Part shown: in pieces, positions 11,254 through 21,296 of the stretch
How the letters are laid out: the number at the start of each line of letters is the position of its first letter
How positions within the stretch are numbered: position 1 is the stretch's first letter
Source of the DNA: Adenophora triphylla var. japonica
Lineage: Eukaryota; Streptophyta; Magnoliopsida; Asterales; Campanulaceae
Assembly (NCBI GenBank): GCA_022495995.1
Contig: JAFEMH010002345.1
Span: forward strand, 124,001 to 188,000
Reading direction: 5' to 3'
DNA length: 64,000 nucleotides
Notes under the pieces: model-generated
What the model was told of the DNA's origin: nothing
Databases searched by the model: none
Seen by the model: only the letters and a program-made list of their open reading frames with translations
Program-made: the position numbers and the translations under genes

Positions 11254-11486
11254 CTCCCTCCGTCCCATGATAATGTAGACAGTTTGATTTTTTTTGAAAT
11301 TTGACCATACAACTACGAGAAATTGATATATTATAATTAAATTTTAAAACTTTTAATTGTTAGTATTGTTAGTAATAAATCAATAACAACTTTTAAAATT
11401 TCATTAAAATATTATAATTTTTCGTTACTGTATGGTCAAACTTCATAAAAAGTCAAACTCTCTACATTATCATGGGACGGAGGGAG
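11254..11486. mobile_element. Stowaway MITE 2 (233 bp) at the end of the array
   Basis: The terminal inverted repeats are CTCCCTCCGTCCCATGATAA and its inverse, extending ~30 bases (AATGTAGA / TCTACATT), with TA duplications at 11252-11253 and 11487-11488. The interior is AT-rich and non-coding. It belongs to a different subfamily from the MITE at 10398. Confidence 0.92.
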
Positions 11487-11599
11487 TATAGATTATTTTC
11501 GGCATTGGACTAAATGATAAACTGATTAAATATATCTTAAACGGATATTTAAGATACATTTAGGGACTAGGTAGTAATAATCTCAAGAAAAAGTACGAG

Positions 11600-11751
11600 T
11601 AAGTTAATTTATTGGGCTCTTCGTAACCCTGGGCTTTGTTACACAGGCCGTAGTCCCTCTAACCCAAGAGGCCAAGACACAGTTTCGGCTCGAATAAAGA
11701 AAATGTGATAATTTTAGGGTTTTGTCAATTGGCTTTAAATATTTCCATTCC
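11600..11751 (+). promoter_or_regulatory. Candidate host-gene promoter with site II and telo-box motifs
   Basis: Two TGGGCT site II motifs (11612-11617, 11629-11634) are followed by TTAGGGTTTT, an inverted telo-box, at 11714-11723. In plants this combination is typical of promoters of ribosomal, mitochondrial and other housekeeping genes. It sits directly upstream of an ATG at 11752. The assignment is by motif only. Confidence 0.4.
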
Positions 11752-11792
11752 ATGGCAGCCAACAAAAATCTCAAGCCTTCAACAATTCTAAG
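11752..11792 (+). CDS. Possible first exon of an unidentified host gene
   Basis: ATG at 11752 opens 13 codons (MAANKNLKPSTIL) ending in a good donor site, AAG|GTAAAT, at 11792/11793. The upstream motifs fit a housekeeping promoter. I do not recognise the protein. A pyrimidine-rich acceptor (TTTTTCAACAG) lies near 12213, but splicing to it gives a stop at once, so the next exon is not identified. The hAT element at 12411 may separate this exon from the rest of the gene. It could also be chance. Confidence 0.3.
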
Positions 11793-12410
11793 GTAAATCT
11801 TAAATCTCTATCTAATCAATTCCCCAGTTCTATACTGATTCCTTCCAACCTTCTTCAATTTCTTTTAATTTGCTTCAGCGAATTTCCCAATAGATCTGAT
11901 TTTCTTCACTGAAAATTCAATTTTGAAGAAGGCATTAATGTCTGAAAAGCTTCAAAGAAAGCTTCTTGATGTTAAAATTATTACTTCTTGAGCCTTTAAT
12001 TTTGATGTTCTCAAAATAAATTTTAAAAAACTTAGGTAAATTTAAATTATTATTTTTTCGGATATTCATTTACGATTGGTTATTGGGGGAGGCAACAAAT
12101 TAGAGTCTCTGATACACTTAATTTAATAGTGATTTCAGTGCTGTACGTTGCCAATATTTATTTTGGGACTGAGATTCTGGCATTTGCCTTTGTTTTTCAA
12201 CAGGCTCTAATGCATTCAGATGTCTCAACATTTCAAGATTATTAATTTTTTTTTTTTTAATTTAAAGTATTTTTTTTTTTTAATAAAAATCAATTTGTGC
12301 ATTTAGGTTGAATTTCTATTAAATGGAAAATAGTTAATTAAATTATGGGCTGGCAACAATTTAGAGTCTCTGTTATACTTAGTCAATAGTGTTTAAAGTG
12401 GTGCTGTACG
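11793..12410. other. Non-coding flank of the hAT element with a local duplication
   Basis: The segment 12091-12147 (GGCAACAAATTAGAGTCTCT ... GCTGTACG) is repeated at 12352-12410 with a few changes. The second copy ends exactly at the hAT element. No other feature is seen apart from T-rich runs near 12250-12280. Confidence 0.6.
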
Positions 12411-12620
12411 TGATGATGAACATTCGGGCTGGCCCGGCCCGGCCCGTTTGAAAGCAGCCCGTGGATAATGGATTTTGCCCAGCCCGCTATTGAGAGGCTC
12501 GCGGGCCTAGCCCGCTCCGGCCCGCCTATCTGAGTCAAATTTGGCCCTCACCGCTTGCCCGTCTGGCTGGGTTGGCGGATTTGGACAGGCTTTTCCATTT
12601 TTTTTTTTTTAAACAAAGGA
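12411..12620. repeat. Left terminal inverted repeat and subterminal GC-rich block of the hAT element
   Basis: This block runs TGATGATGAACATTCGGGC, then GGCCCGG repeats, then GCCCGCTATTGAGAGGCTCG and a T run. It is the inverse of 19790-20000. Such short GC-rich subterminal repeats are the usual transposase binding region in hAT elements. Confidence 0.75.
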
Positions 12621-12644
12621 TGAAATGGTGTGAAGGGGATATGA

Positions 12645-12720
12645 TCCCAGGTCCCTAGAGTGGTGTGCTGCCGTGCTGGTGGGATGGAAATGGATGCTTA
12701 CCACTTGGACACAAGCCTAT
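12645..12720 (-). other. tRNA-like (SINE-like) segment in left hAT arm
   Basis: On the minus strand the segment has an A-box-like GTGTCCAAGTGGTAAGCAT and, ~50 bases on, GGGACCTGGGATC where a B box would be. The mirror copy at 19258-19335 keeps a better B box (GGTTCAAATC). It is not a functional tRNA gene, since I cannot pair an acceptor stem. It may be a remnant of a tRNA-derived SINE caught before the duplication. Confidence 0.3.
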
Positions 12721-13241
12721 TGTTGATAAGTATTCAAATGTTAAATATTTTATTAAATTTTTAACAGTTTTTGTTAACTTCTTATCTGTGTATTAATATA
12801 TTTTTTTTATTTTGGATAGAAAATACTATTTTAGATGTTTGTTAATACTGATTTTTTTTTTTCAAAAAATTTTATAAAAAAAGTTAAGAATTTATAAAGA
12901 AATAAAACTTAACGAAATTAAAAGAAACGAAAGTATATAAAAGAAAAAAGGAATGGTACTCTTAAATTTTATTAATTAAAATAAAATTACAAGAGGGGGA
13001 CAATTAACCTTACCCTTTTATAAATAAGGGAAACATTTAGGAGCCTTAACCTCAATACTAACAAGGAAAACAATCTAGAAAAATACAAGAAAATATTAAA
13101 CATAGTCTTAATTAAACAATCTAGAAAAATAAAACATAATAAAATGCAACAAAATAGGAAACATAATTTTAATTAAACAATCTAGGAAAACAAAACATTA
13201 AAATACAAATGATTTTCTCCGTTCATAGATTTGAAAACTTT

Positions 13242-15548
13242 CTAGTTTTCATCCAAAGTATAATCCCCATCAAGATTGTCTTCGTCTGCGCTCGATTCGC
13301 TGTCATGTTGAAGCTCTCGATCATTCCCTTGCTTCCTTAGAGATGCATCGTCCCAATCGGCAAGACAAATTAGCCGCTCCATGAGCTTCGGGGTTAGTTG
13401 GTTCCTCGCTGGCGTAACAACTCTTTTAGCGGCACTGAATGCGGATTCTGAGGCTACCGTCGACACTGGAGGGGTAAGAAGATCCCGTGCCATGATGGAA
13501 AGTATAGGATAAACACTTTGGTGTGCTTTCCACCATTGGAGGATATCTAGGTCCTCAAAACTTGAATCGAATGGGGGGTAGTAGGTACTGGACAAGTATT
13601 GGACCAACTCATTAACTCCTTCCGTTGAAGGTCTTCCACTCCCACTACGTCCACCCAATCCCTTCTTAAGGAAACCCCAACCAAATTTTGGCAACTTTGA
13701 TTTTCCCTTTCCACTCGTATCGGCCCTTTCTTCATGGTTTGAAAGCTTTGCTTTGTAATAGGAATACAAGCGGAATAAGAGGGTTTCAACTTCTTCATGT
13801 TTCTCCTTCGTCACTTTTTCTACTTGACTGGGGGAAAGATTTGGTCTCATGTTTTCATAAAAAGCAAAGAGCAAACTCCACATGTTATTATGCTTAATCC
13901 TCGGATCCATCGCGGTCGCCATTAAAGAAAGTAGAAGGAAATCGGTGTAATACTTAGAAAATTTCTTTTCCATATCCACAACGGCATCTGCAAATATATT
14001 ATGATTTCTATTGTTCACAATGAGAACACTTAGGCCATAAAGCTCACGACATAAGAGATGACTTGTGGGATAGTACGTTCCGGAAAGTACTTCGGTTGCC
14101 CTATAGAAAGGCTGAAGCAATTCTATGAGTTGTGTTGCTATATCCCAATCATCAATAGTAACCTGACGGTCAACTTGATAGATGTCAAAATATTCAGTGA
14201 TCACCACCCTATACTCGAGTGCTCTCTCCAACATTGTATAGGTCGAGTTCCACTTGATATCTTCGGCTGTTTTGGGCTTCAAGAACTTCTTCCCCGCAGC
14301 ATGACACATCTCCATATAATTGACTAGCATTTGTCCACTCCCCTTTATGGTTATACAAGCTTGGTTAATGTTGTTTGTGGTGTAGCGTAGGGACTTAAGC
14401 AAGTCTTGAACACATAGGTTGAGAATGTGGCAAGCACATCTAACATGAAACAACTTGCCTTCTACGGGAGGAGTAAGAGATTGAATCATCAATGATGCAG
14501 TACTGGTGTTATAGGTGGCGTTATCATATGAGCATGAGAAAACTTTATTCGTGATAACATACTCACCTAAAACATTGAGAATGTGATTTGTGCATTGCCT
14601 AGCTGTATGAGGATATGACATGGTTCGAAATGATAGGATTCTCTTTTCTAACAACCAATCCTCATTAATCCAATGAGCGGTAATACAAGTAAAATTCTCG
14701 ACAGAAGTACTATGGTTAGCTTTCCAACCATCAGTTGTCAAGGAAATACTACCCTTGTGGCTTTGAAGAAGATTGGCTAGGGCAAGTGTTCCAGATTGAA
14801 AAAGAATTTTAATGTGCCTTGTGATGGTAGTTCGGGACATAGGTTCAAATCCGGGGTTGAGACTTTTGCAAATCCGATGAAATCTCTCGTCACTCGAAAC
14901 TGACAAGGGTAACCGACAACTTACAATAAACATGACTATGATATCAGCTTTGACTTTGGGGTAGGTGACAGAAGGTATGTTCAGTTTGGTTTGAGTTTTA
15001 TCATCCCCGCCTTTTGCATGGTTTTCAGTGTGTCTTTTTAGTTGAGAGGTACCCTTTTTGCTAGGGCGAGCTAGGTGTTTTTTACAAATTTTACACTCAG
15101 CTTTTTTTTCACCGTGATCATTGATAATCATGTTATAAAATTCCTCATACTTGGAAGCTTTATGTTCCCTAGCTTTCTTCTTATCCTTCCCCTTTCCCTT
15201 TCCCTTCCCCTTCCCCTTACTTACGCTAGGAAGACTACTAGTAGCAAGAGATTCACCAGTAACTCTTACATCATCATCATCTTCTTCTTCCTCCTCCTCA
15301 TTATCAGCATCACCATCAATTTGATGATAATTTCTAGATGTGTTTTGATATTGAGATGGTTGGGAGTCAAAAGAAAAGTTTTGAGTAGGATTCAGAGTGT
15401 AATATCCGGGAAAAGGAGGGGTTGCCATTGTATTTGAACCTTCATTGATTAAATCATACATAATATGTTCATTGTCATTATTTTGTTGTTGTTGTTGGTA
15501 TAGTCGTGGTGATGGAGGGGCAAATATTCCTTCAACAAAATTCGCCAT
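13242..15548 (-). CDS. hAT (Ac-like) transposase with BED zinc finger, intact
   Basis: A 768-residue uninterrupted protein that would cut and paste the hAT element. The N-terminus is Gln-rich, followed by an acidic run (~83-93), then a KGKGKGK basic stretch at ~111-126, a possible nuclear localisation signal. The BED zinc finger has C152, C155, H173 and H177. The RNase H-like core has TTDGW with D273, SYDNAT with D342, RCACH with C371 and H374, and KWNSTY near W433. NELVQYL with E647 is the likely third catalytic acid. The hAT dimerisation domain (~643-735) has DILQWWKAH, MARDLLTPPVSTVASESAFS and the RNQLTP block. Length and order match plant Ac/DAYSLEEPER-type proteins. The start is the first Met, immediately after the stop-rich leader. 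Confidence 0.9.
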   Translation of the reverse strand: MANFVEGIFAPPSPRLYQQQQQNNDNEHIMYDLINEGSNTMATPPFPGYYTLNPTQNFSFDSQPSQYQNTSRNYHQIDGDADNEEEEEEDDDDVRVTGESLATSSLPSVSKGKGKGKGKGKDKKKAREHKASKYEEFYNMIINDHGEKKAECKICKKHLARPSKKGTSQLKRHTENHAKGGDDKTQTKLNIPSVTYPKVKADIIVMFIVSCRLPLSVSSDERFHRICKSLNPGFEPMSRTTITRHIKILFQSGTLALANLLQSHKGSISLTTDGWKANHSTSVENFTCITAHWINEDWLLEKRILSFRTMSYPHTARQCTNHILNVLGEYVITNKVFSCSYDNATYNTSTASLMIQSLTPPVEGKLFHVRCACHILNLCVQDLLKSLRYTTNNINQACITIKGSGQMLVNYMEMCHAAGKKFLKPKTAEDIKWNSTYTMLERALEYRVVITEYFDIYQVDRQVTIDDWDIATQLIELLQPFYRATEVLSGTYYPTSHLLCRELYGLSVLIVNNRNHNIFADAVVDMEKKFSKYYTDFLLLSLMATAMDPRIKHNNMWSLLFAFYENMRPNLSPSQVEKVTKEKHEEVETLLFRLYSYYKAKLSNHEERADTSGKGKSKLPKFGWGFLKKGLGGRSGSGRPSTEGVNELVQYLSSTYYPPFDSSFEDLDILQWWKAHQSVYPILSIMARDLLTPPVSTVASESAFSAAKRVVTPARNQLTPKLMERLICLADWDDASLRKQGNDRELQHDSESSADEDNLDGDYTLDEN

Positions 15549-16419
15549 AATAACCTAATTAAAGAAATAAGTATTAATACTTCGAACCATCAACTTAAAA
15601 AATAATTAGCTCCATTTTTAATTTCAAAATTTTAGATATTAATGTTATATTTCAAAATAATCCGTTCTCCATATTACATTTTGAATGAATAAGTATATTT
15701 GAGCAATAATAATAAAATTAACAACAATTGTAGATAATAATAAAATATACAATAATAGAACCAACTTAAAAATATAAATTTATCTTAACAAGGGGTTGAT
15801 GATTTTTTCTCAAATATAACTTGCCCAACAACTATCTTTGAGAGAGATTGAGTCAGTGAACTAGTGATTAGTGAAGGAGTTCTTGATAGAACTTTTGGTG
15901 TGAAAAATACTAACCAATGCATCACCTATTTAGTTTTAATTTTCAATTTTTTTTTCATTTTTTTTTGACATTTTAGCCCCTCCACAATAATTTTTTTGGG
16001 GGTATTTTTGGTCCAAAATATAATATATTTTAGTATAAATATGTGATGCTTTGGTTAGTATTTTTCACACTAAAAGTTCTATCAAGAACTCCTTCACTAA
16101 TCACTAGTTCACTGACTCAATCTCTCTCAAAGATAGTTGTTGGGCAAGTTATATTTGAGAAGAAATTATCAACCCCTTGTTAAGGTAAATTTATATTTTT
16201 AAGTTGGTTCTATTATTATGTATTTTATTATTATCTACAATTGTTGTCAATTTTATTATTATTGTTCAAATATACTTATTCATTCAAAATGTAATATGGA
16301 GAACGGATTATTTTGAAATATAACATTAATATCTAAAATTTTGAAATTAAAAATGGAGTGAATTATTTTTTAAGTTGATGGTTCGAAGTATTAATACTTA
16401 TTTCTTTAATTAGGTTATT
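15549..16419. promoter_or_regulatory. Central spacer and divergent 5' regions of the two hAT transposase genes
   Basis: The region between the two start codons is itself palindromic except for a ~120-bp loop near 15927-16045. The inner arm ends read GTGAAAAATACTAACCAATGC and its inverse. Any promoter in one arm is mirrored in the other, so divergent transcription is expected. A normal hAT 5' terminal inverted repeat is not recognisable here. Confidence 0.5.
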
Positions 16420-18732
16420 ATGGCGGATTTAGTTGAAGGAATATTTGTCCCTCCATCACCACGACTATACCAACAACAACAACAATAAAATAATGACAAT
16501 GAACATATTATGTATGATTTAATCAATGAAGGTTCAAATACAATGGCAACCCCTCATTTTCCCGGATATTACACTCCGGATCCTACTCCAAACTTTTCTT
16601 TTGACTCCCAACCATCTCAATATCAAAACACATCTAGAAATTATCATCAAATTGATGATGATGCTGATAATGAGGAGGAGGAGGAAAAAGAAGATGATGA
16701 TGATGATGATGTAAGAGTTACTGGTGAATCTCTTGCTACTAGTAGTCTTCCTAGTGTAAGTAAGGGGAAGGGGAAGGGAAAGGGGAAGGATAAGGAGAAA
16801 GCTAGGGAACCTAAAGCTTCCAAGTATGAGGAATTTTATAACATGATTATCAATGATCATGGTGAAGAAAAAGCTGAGTGTAAAATTTGTAAAAAACACC
16901 TAGCTCGCCCTAGCAAAAAGGGTACCTCTCAACTAAAAAGACACACTGAAAATCATGCAAAAGGCGGGGATGATAAAACTCAAACCAAACTGAACATACC
17001 TTCTATCACCTACCCCAAAGTCAAAGCTGATATCATAGCCATGTTTATTGTAAGTTGTCGATTACCCTTGTCAGTTTCGAGTGATGAGAGATTTCATCGG
17101 GTTTGCAAAAGTCTCAACCCCGGATTTGAACCTATGTCCCGAACTACCATCACAAGGCACATTAAAATTCTTTTTCAATCTGGAACACTTGCCCTAGCCA
17201 ATCTTCTTCAAAGCCACAAGGGTAGTATTTCCTTGACAACTGATGGTTGGAAAGCTAACCATAGTTTTTCTGCCGAGAATTTTACTTGTATTACCGCTCA
17301 TTGGATTAATGAGGATTGGTTGTTAGAAAAGAGAATCCTATCATTTCGAACCATGCCATATCCTCATACAGCAAGGAAATGCCCAAATCACATTCTCAAT
17401 GTTTTGGTGAGTATGTTATCACGAATAAAGTTTTCTCATGCTCATATGATAACGCCACCTATAACACCCGCATCGCCTCATTGATGATTCAATCCCTTAC
17501 TCCTCCCGTAGAAGGCAAGTTGTTTCATGTTAGGTGTGCTTGCCACATTCTCAATCTATGTGTTCAAGACTTGCTTAAGTCCCTACGCTACACCACAAAC
17601 AGCATTAACCAAGCTTGTATAACCATAAAGGGGAGTGGACAAAGGCTAGTCAATTATATGGAGATGTGTCATGCCGCGGGAAAGAAGTTCTTGAAGCCCA
17701 AAATGTACTCGAAGATATCAAGTGGAACTCGACCTATACAATGTCGGGAGAGAGCACTCGAGTATAAAGTGGTGATCACTTAATATTTTGACATCTATCA
17801 AGTCAACCGTCAGTTACTATTGATGATTGGGATATAGCAACACAACTCATAGAATTGCTTCAGCCTTTCTATAGGGCAATCGATGTACTTTCCGGAACGT
17901 ACTATCCCACAAGTCATCTCTTATGTCGTGAGCTTTATGGCCTAAGTGTTCTCATTGTGAACAATAGAAATCATAATATATTTGCAGATGCCGTTGTGGA
18001 TATGGAAAAGAAATTTTCTAAGTATTACACCGATTTCCCTCTACTTTCCTTAATGACGACCGCGATGGATCCGAGGATCAAGCATACTAACATGTGGAGT
18101 TTGCTCTTTGCTTTTTATGAAAACATGAGACCAAATCTTTCCCCCATTCAAGTAGAAAAAGTGACGAAGGAGAAACATGAAGAAGTTGAAACCCTCTTAT
18201 TCCGCTTGTATTCCTATTACAATGCAAAGCTTTCAAACCATGAAGAAAGGGCCGATATGTGTGGAAAGGGAAAATCAAAGTTGCCAAAATTTGGTTGGGG
18301 TTTCCTTAAGAAGGGATTGGGTGGACGTAGTGGAAGTGGAAGACCTTCAACGAAAGGAGTTAATGAGTTGGTCCAATACTTGTCCAGTACCTACTACCCC
18401 CCTCCGATTCAAGTTTTGAGGACCTAGATATCCTTCAATGGTGGAAAGCACTCCAAAGTGTTTATCCTATACTTTTCATCATGGCACGGGATCTTCTTAC
18501 CCCTCCAGTGTCGACAGTAGCCTTAGAATCCGCATTCAGTGCCGCTAAAAGAGTTGTTACGCCAGCGAGGAACCAACTAACCCCGAAGCTCATGGAGCGG
18601 CTAATTTGTCTTGCCGATTGGGACGATGCATCTCTAAGGAAGCAAGGGAATGATGGAGAGCTTCAACATGATAGCGAATCGAGCGCAGACGAAGACAATC
18701 TTGATGGGGATTATACTTTGGATGGAAACTAG
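16420..18732 (+). pseudogene. hAT transposase, broken second copy
   Basis: This is the inverted copy of the intact gene at 13242-15548, clearly alignable throughout. Breaks: a TAA replaces a codon right after the N-terminal Gln run (~codon 22); a one-base deletion near 17408 after ILNVL shifts the frame; an insertion/rearrangement near 17700-17745 and a TAA near 17781 follow; another frame change comes near 18405. The BED finger and the first catalytic Asp remain in one frame (Met at 16510, 324 codons), and the dimerisation domain remains in another (18481-18732). The full protein cannot be made. A truncated BED-only product starting at 16510 is conceivable. Confidence 0.88.
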
Positions 18733-19257
18733 AAAGTTTTCAAATCTATGAACGGAGAAAATCATTTGTATTTTAATGTTTTGTTTTCCTAGATTGTTTA
18801 ATTAAAACTATGTTTCCTATTTTGTTCCATTTTATTATGTTTTATTTTTCTAGATTGTTTAATTAAGACTATATTTAATATTTTCTTGTATTTTCCTAGA
18901 TTGTTTTCCTAGTTAGTATTGAGGTTAAGGCTCCTAAATGTCCCCCCTTATTTATAAAAGGGTAAGGTTGATTGTCCCCCTCTTGTAATTTTATTTTAAT
19001 TAATAAAATTTAAGGGTACCGTCCCTTTTTTCTTTTATATACTTTCGTTTCTTTTAATTTTGTTAAGTTTTATTTCTTTAAAAATTCTTAACTTTTTTTA
19101 TAAATTTTTTTGAAAAAAAAATCAGTATTAACAAACATCTAAAATAGTATTTTCTATCCAAAAAATAAAATAAAATAAGTTAATACACAGATAAGAAGTT
19201 AACAGAAATTGTTAAAAATTTAATAAAATATTTAACATTTGAATACTTATCAACAAT

Positions 19258-19335
19258 AGGCTTGTGTCCAAATGGTAAGCATCCATTACCATCCCACCAG
19301 CACGGCAGCACCACTCTAGGGACCAAGGTTCAAAT
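19258..19335 (+). other. tRNA-like (SINE-like) segment in right hAT arm
   Basis: Mirror of 12645-12720. It has GTGTCCAAATGGTAAGCATC and a B-box-like GGTTCAAATC. A nested element begins right after the B box. Confidence 0.3.
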
Positions 19336-19336
19336 C

Positions 19337-19779
19337 TAGGGATGGCAACGGGGCGAGTTCGGGGCGGGTTTTTCATTTCCCAAACCCGCCCCTATAGTGA
19401 TATAACATTACCCGAACCCGCCCCGCCCCGTTATTTGCATTACCCGAGCCTGTCCCGCCCCGCCCCGTTATTTTTATGTATAAACTAGGCTAAATGAAGG
19501 AAACCCAATGAAAGATACTCACATATTCACGGTTTTGGGAGGGTATAATTCCAGCCTTAACACTTTTAACCTTTCATGAAGATGCTATACCAGTAGTACA
19601 AACCCACAAATACATTAACACAAACAGTAGCACACCTTTCGTGAGGGTCCAGAACCAGTTCTTGCCGGAGTTGGGGGGTTCAACTGATAACAGGTTAAAA
19701 GAATTAGTAAAGGTATTTAAGTAATTTCATACCTAATCGGGGCGGGTTCGGGGCGGGGCGGGGGTAAACCCGAACCCTA
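19337..19779. mobile_element. Nested hAT-like MITE, ~443 bp, in the right arm only
   Basis: It starts TAGGGATGGCAACGGGGCG, the typical beginning of plant hAT MITEs, and ends with CGGGGCGGGGCGGGGG...CGAACCCTA, whose inverse also begins TAGGG. CGGGGCGGGTTCGGG blocks occur near both ends in inverted arrangement. It is absent from the left arm, where the tRNA-like segment runs on without it. The ends match imperfectly, and ~30 bp of arm sequence seems lost at the right junction. Confidence 0.55.
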
Positions 19780-19789
19780 TAAAATGTTT

Positions 19790-20000
19790 AAAAAAAAAAA
19801 ATGGAAAAGCCTGCCCAAACCCACCAACTCAGCCAGACGGGCAAACGGTGCGGGCCGCATTCGACTCATATAGGCGGGCCGGAGCGGGCTTGGCCTGCGG
19901 GCCTCTCAATAGCGGGCTGGGCAAAATCCGTTATCTACGGGCTGCTTTCAAACAGGCCGGGCCGGCCCGGCCCGGCCCGAATGTTCATCATCAATCTTCA
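19790..20000. repeat. Right terminal inverted repeat and subterminal block of the hAT element
   Basis: Inverse of 12411-12620, ending GGCCCGAATGTTCATCATCA plus seven extra bases before the flanking GCTGTAAG. Confidence 0.75.
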
Positions 20001-20008
20001 GCTGTAAG

Positions 20009-20283
20009 TTACGGCGTTGCCTATAAGAAATGGAAACAATATTCTGGCATTTTCCTCTTCTTTTTACTGAGGTTTCTTGCATTCACTTGTTCCATACATT
20101 TTTCAATCCTGTTAACATTTAGTTTCTAAAACTCTTAGGATATTTTTTTTTTATAAAACCAGTTCAAAGATGAATAATTACTAACTTAAAATAAATAATG
20201 TAACTGACTCGGAAATTCATAAGGGCTGAAATTAAGCTACATACAGTCAAATGATTTTGAACCTGTGGGTTAGTTATGTTATA
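20009..20283. other. Short flank between hAT element and the retrotransposon nest
   Basis: No gene is seen. The first ~80 bases (GTTGCC ... ATATTCTGGCATTTTCCTC) weakly resemble the sequence at 12145-12200 left of the hAT element, which supports the idea that the hAT unit landed in a duplicated local segment. Confidence 0.5.
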
Positions 20284-20475
20284 TGTAAAATACCAGGCAA
20301 CTTGTTCTTCATATTGAATTGAATATGGGACATATATACATCTACCAAGTAAAGCCCTACTAGGCTACGGATTCCTAACAATCTTGGAGATTATTTTCTA
20401 CCTACAATCAATTTGGGATCCTATAATTTAGGAAGGGATATGCCTTAAGTTTAGGAATATATACATGAGTGGAAG
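20284..20475 (-). repeat. Copia-B 3' LTR (partial)
   Basis: It aligns with 63721-63930 (TGTAAAATACC, GGGACATATATACATC, AAGTAAAGCCCTACTAGG, TATAATTTAGGAAGGGATA). It lacks ~25 bp present in the 5' LTR and stops matching after TATATACATGAG, so it is truncated on its internal side. Confidence 0.8.
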
Positions 20476-20486
20476 TAGGAATTTCG

Positions 20487-20717
20487 CATCGCAACACGTC
20501 ATTACGTTCGACATCCATTTTTACATGCTTTGTTCGCTCATGAAAAACCCGATTATTTGCAATATGTCGGGCAACCTAGTTATCACAAAATAAGAAGGTA
20601 TGCGCATCATGTGGTGCGCAGAGATCAAGAAGCAACCAGCGTAACCAAACAATTTCGCAAACTGTGGTGGCCATGGCTCTGGCTCTATATTCGGCTTCAG
20701 CCGATGATCTTGCTACG
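20487..20717 (-). pseudogene. Copia-B RNase H, C-terminal part
   Basis: The minus-strand translation shows ARSSAEAEYRARAMATTVCE, WLRWLLLDL, then with breaks HIANNRVFHERTKHVKMDVE, the end of copia RNase H. It is the direct continuation of 30499-30680, separated by the Tat-1 insertion. The five bases CTACG at 20713-20717 are repeated at 30494-30498. Confidence 0.8.
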
Positions 20718-21295
20718 TGTTGGGCCCTACATTTTTTAGTCAACGTGATTACAACTTGTACTTAACAACTTGGTACTAACAACTTGAGTTGTTCTATTTT
20801 ACAACTTGGACCTCTGCAGGTTGGGTCGCATAACGTTTCCCTATTTTTTAGGGAACATGCCGAAGACTGGTTCAACCACGTTTCTCCAGCAAATCTCGTC
20901 ATTATCTCTTCATCAACAACAAGTGCGGATATATCTCTCAAGATCAACCACTTCTCCGAGTTTTAAGGCCCTCATTGTTATTTAGTTTATTTCTTGAGGT
21001 ATAAAAGGGGGATATGCACTGTAAATTCACACACACGTACTACACTAGCCTAAGCTCCCTTTTCATATGCTCTTAGCTTTGTAATCATCAGTGAATTCTT
21101 AGTAAACTTTCGGTGAAGGTAGGAGCCACATCCTCCCGGTTTTGTGCCGGCGAACAAGTTGTTCAAGGGCTTTCCCTAGTCAACAAACCACTTGTGCCTA
21201 TTTCTATCTAATACGATGATCATTGTACCTAGATTCATATCACTTTAGTCACTTTTCCCTTCTTATAAATCTAATTGTTGAAATCGACCAAAACA
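20718..21295 (+). repeat. Tat-1 5' LTR
   Basis: 578 bp, TG...CA. It holds a TATA box (TATAAAAGG at 21000-21008) and, in the first 100 bp, four close copies of CAACTTG. Direct comparison with the 3' LTR shows few differences. Confidence 0.92.
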
Positions 21296-21296
21296 A

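Larger units (their letters stand above)
12403..20008. mobile_element. Composite hAT element: 7.6-kb inverted duplication with candidate 8-bp TSD
   Basis: Left arm ~12411-15926 and right arm ~16046-20000 are inverted copies of the same hAT transposon, separated by a ~120-bp loop. Outer ends share TGATGATGAACATTCGGGC and (G)GGCCGGCCCGGCCC subterminal blocks in inverse orientation. The 8-mers just outside, GCTGTACG (12403-12410) and GCTGTAAG (20001-20008), differ at one base and fit an hAT target duplication. Both outer ends are the downstream (3') sides of the two transposase genes, and the 5' sides face each other at the centre, so the unit looks like a compound element bounded by two 3' ends. 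The right arm is longer mainly because of a nested ~443-bp insertion. Confidence 0.8.

Noticed and set aside
12420..12560. CpG-rich block that might be taken for a CpG-island promoter
   Set aside because: It is the hAT subterminal repeat, explained by its inverted copy at 19795-19985.
15075..15437. 120-codon plus-strand frame within the hAT transposase gene, and its mirror at 16534-16899
   Set aside because: Both are antisense shadows of the BED-domain and acidic region of the transposase; they carry no independent domain signal.
19801..20129. Open frames of 68-93 codons at the right hAT terminus
   Set aside because: They arise from GC-rich subterminal GGCCCGG repeats, which contain few stop codons; they are mirrored in the left terminus.
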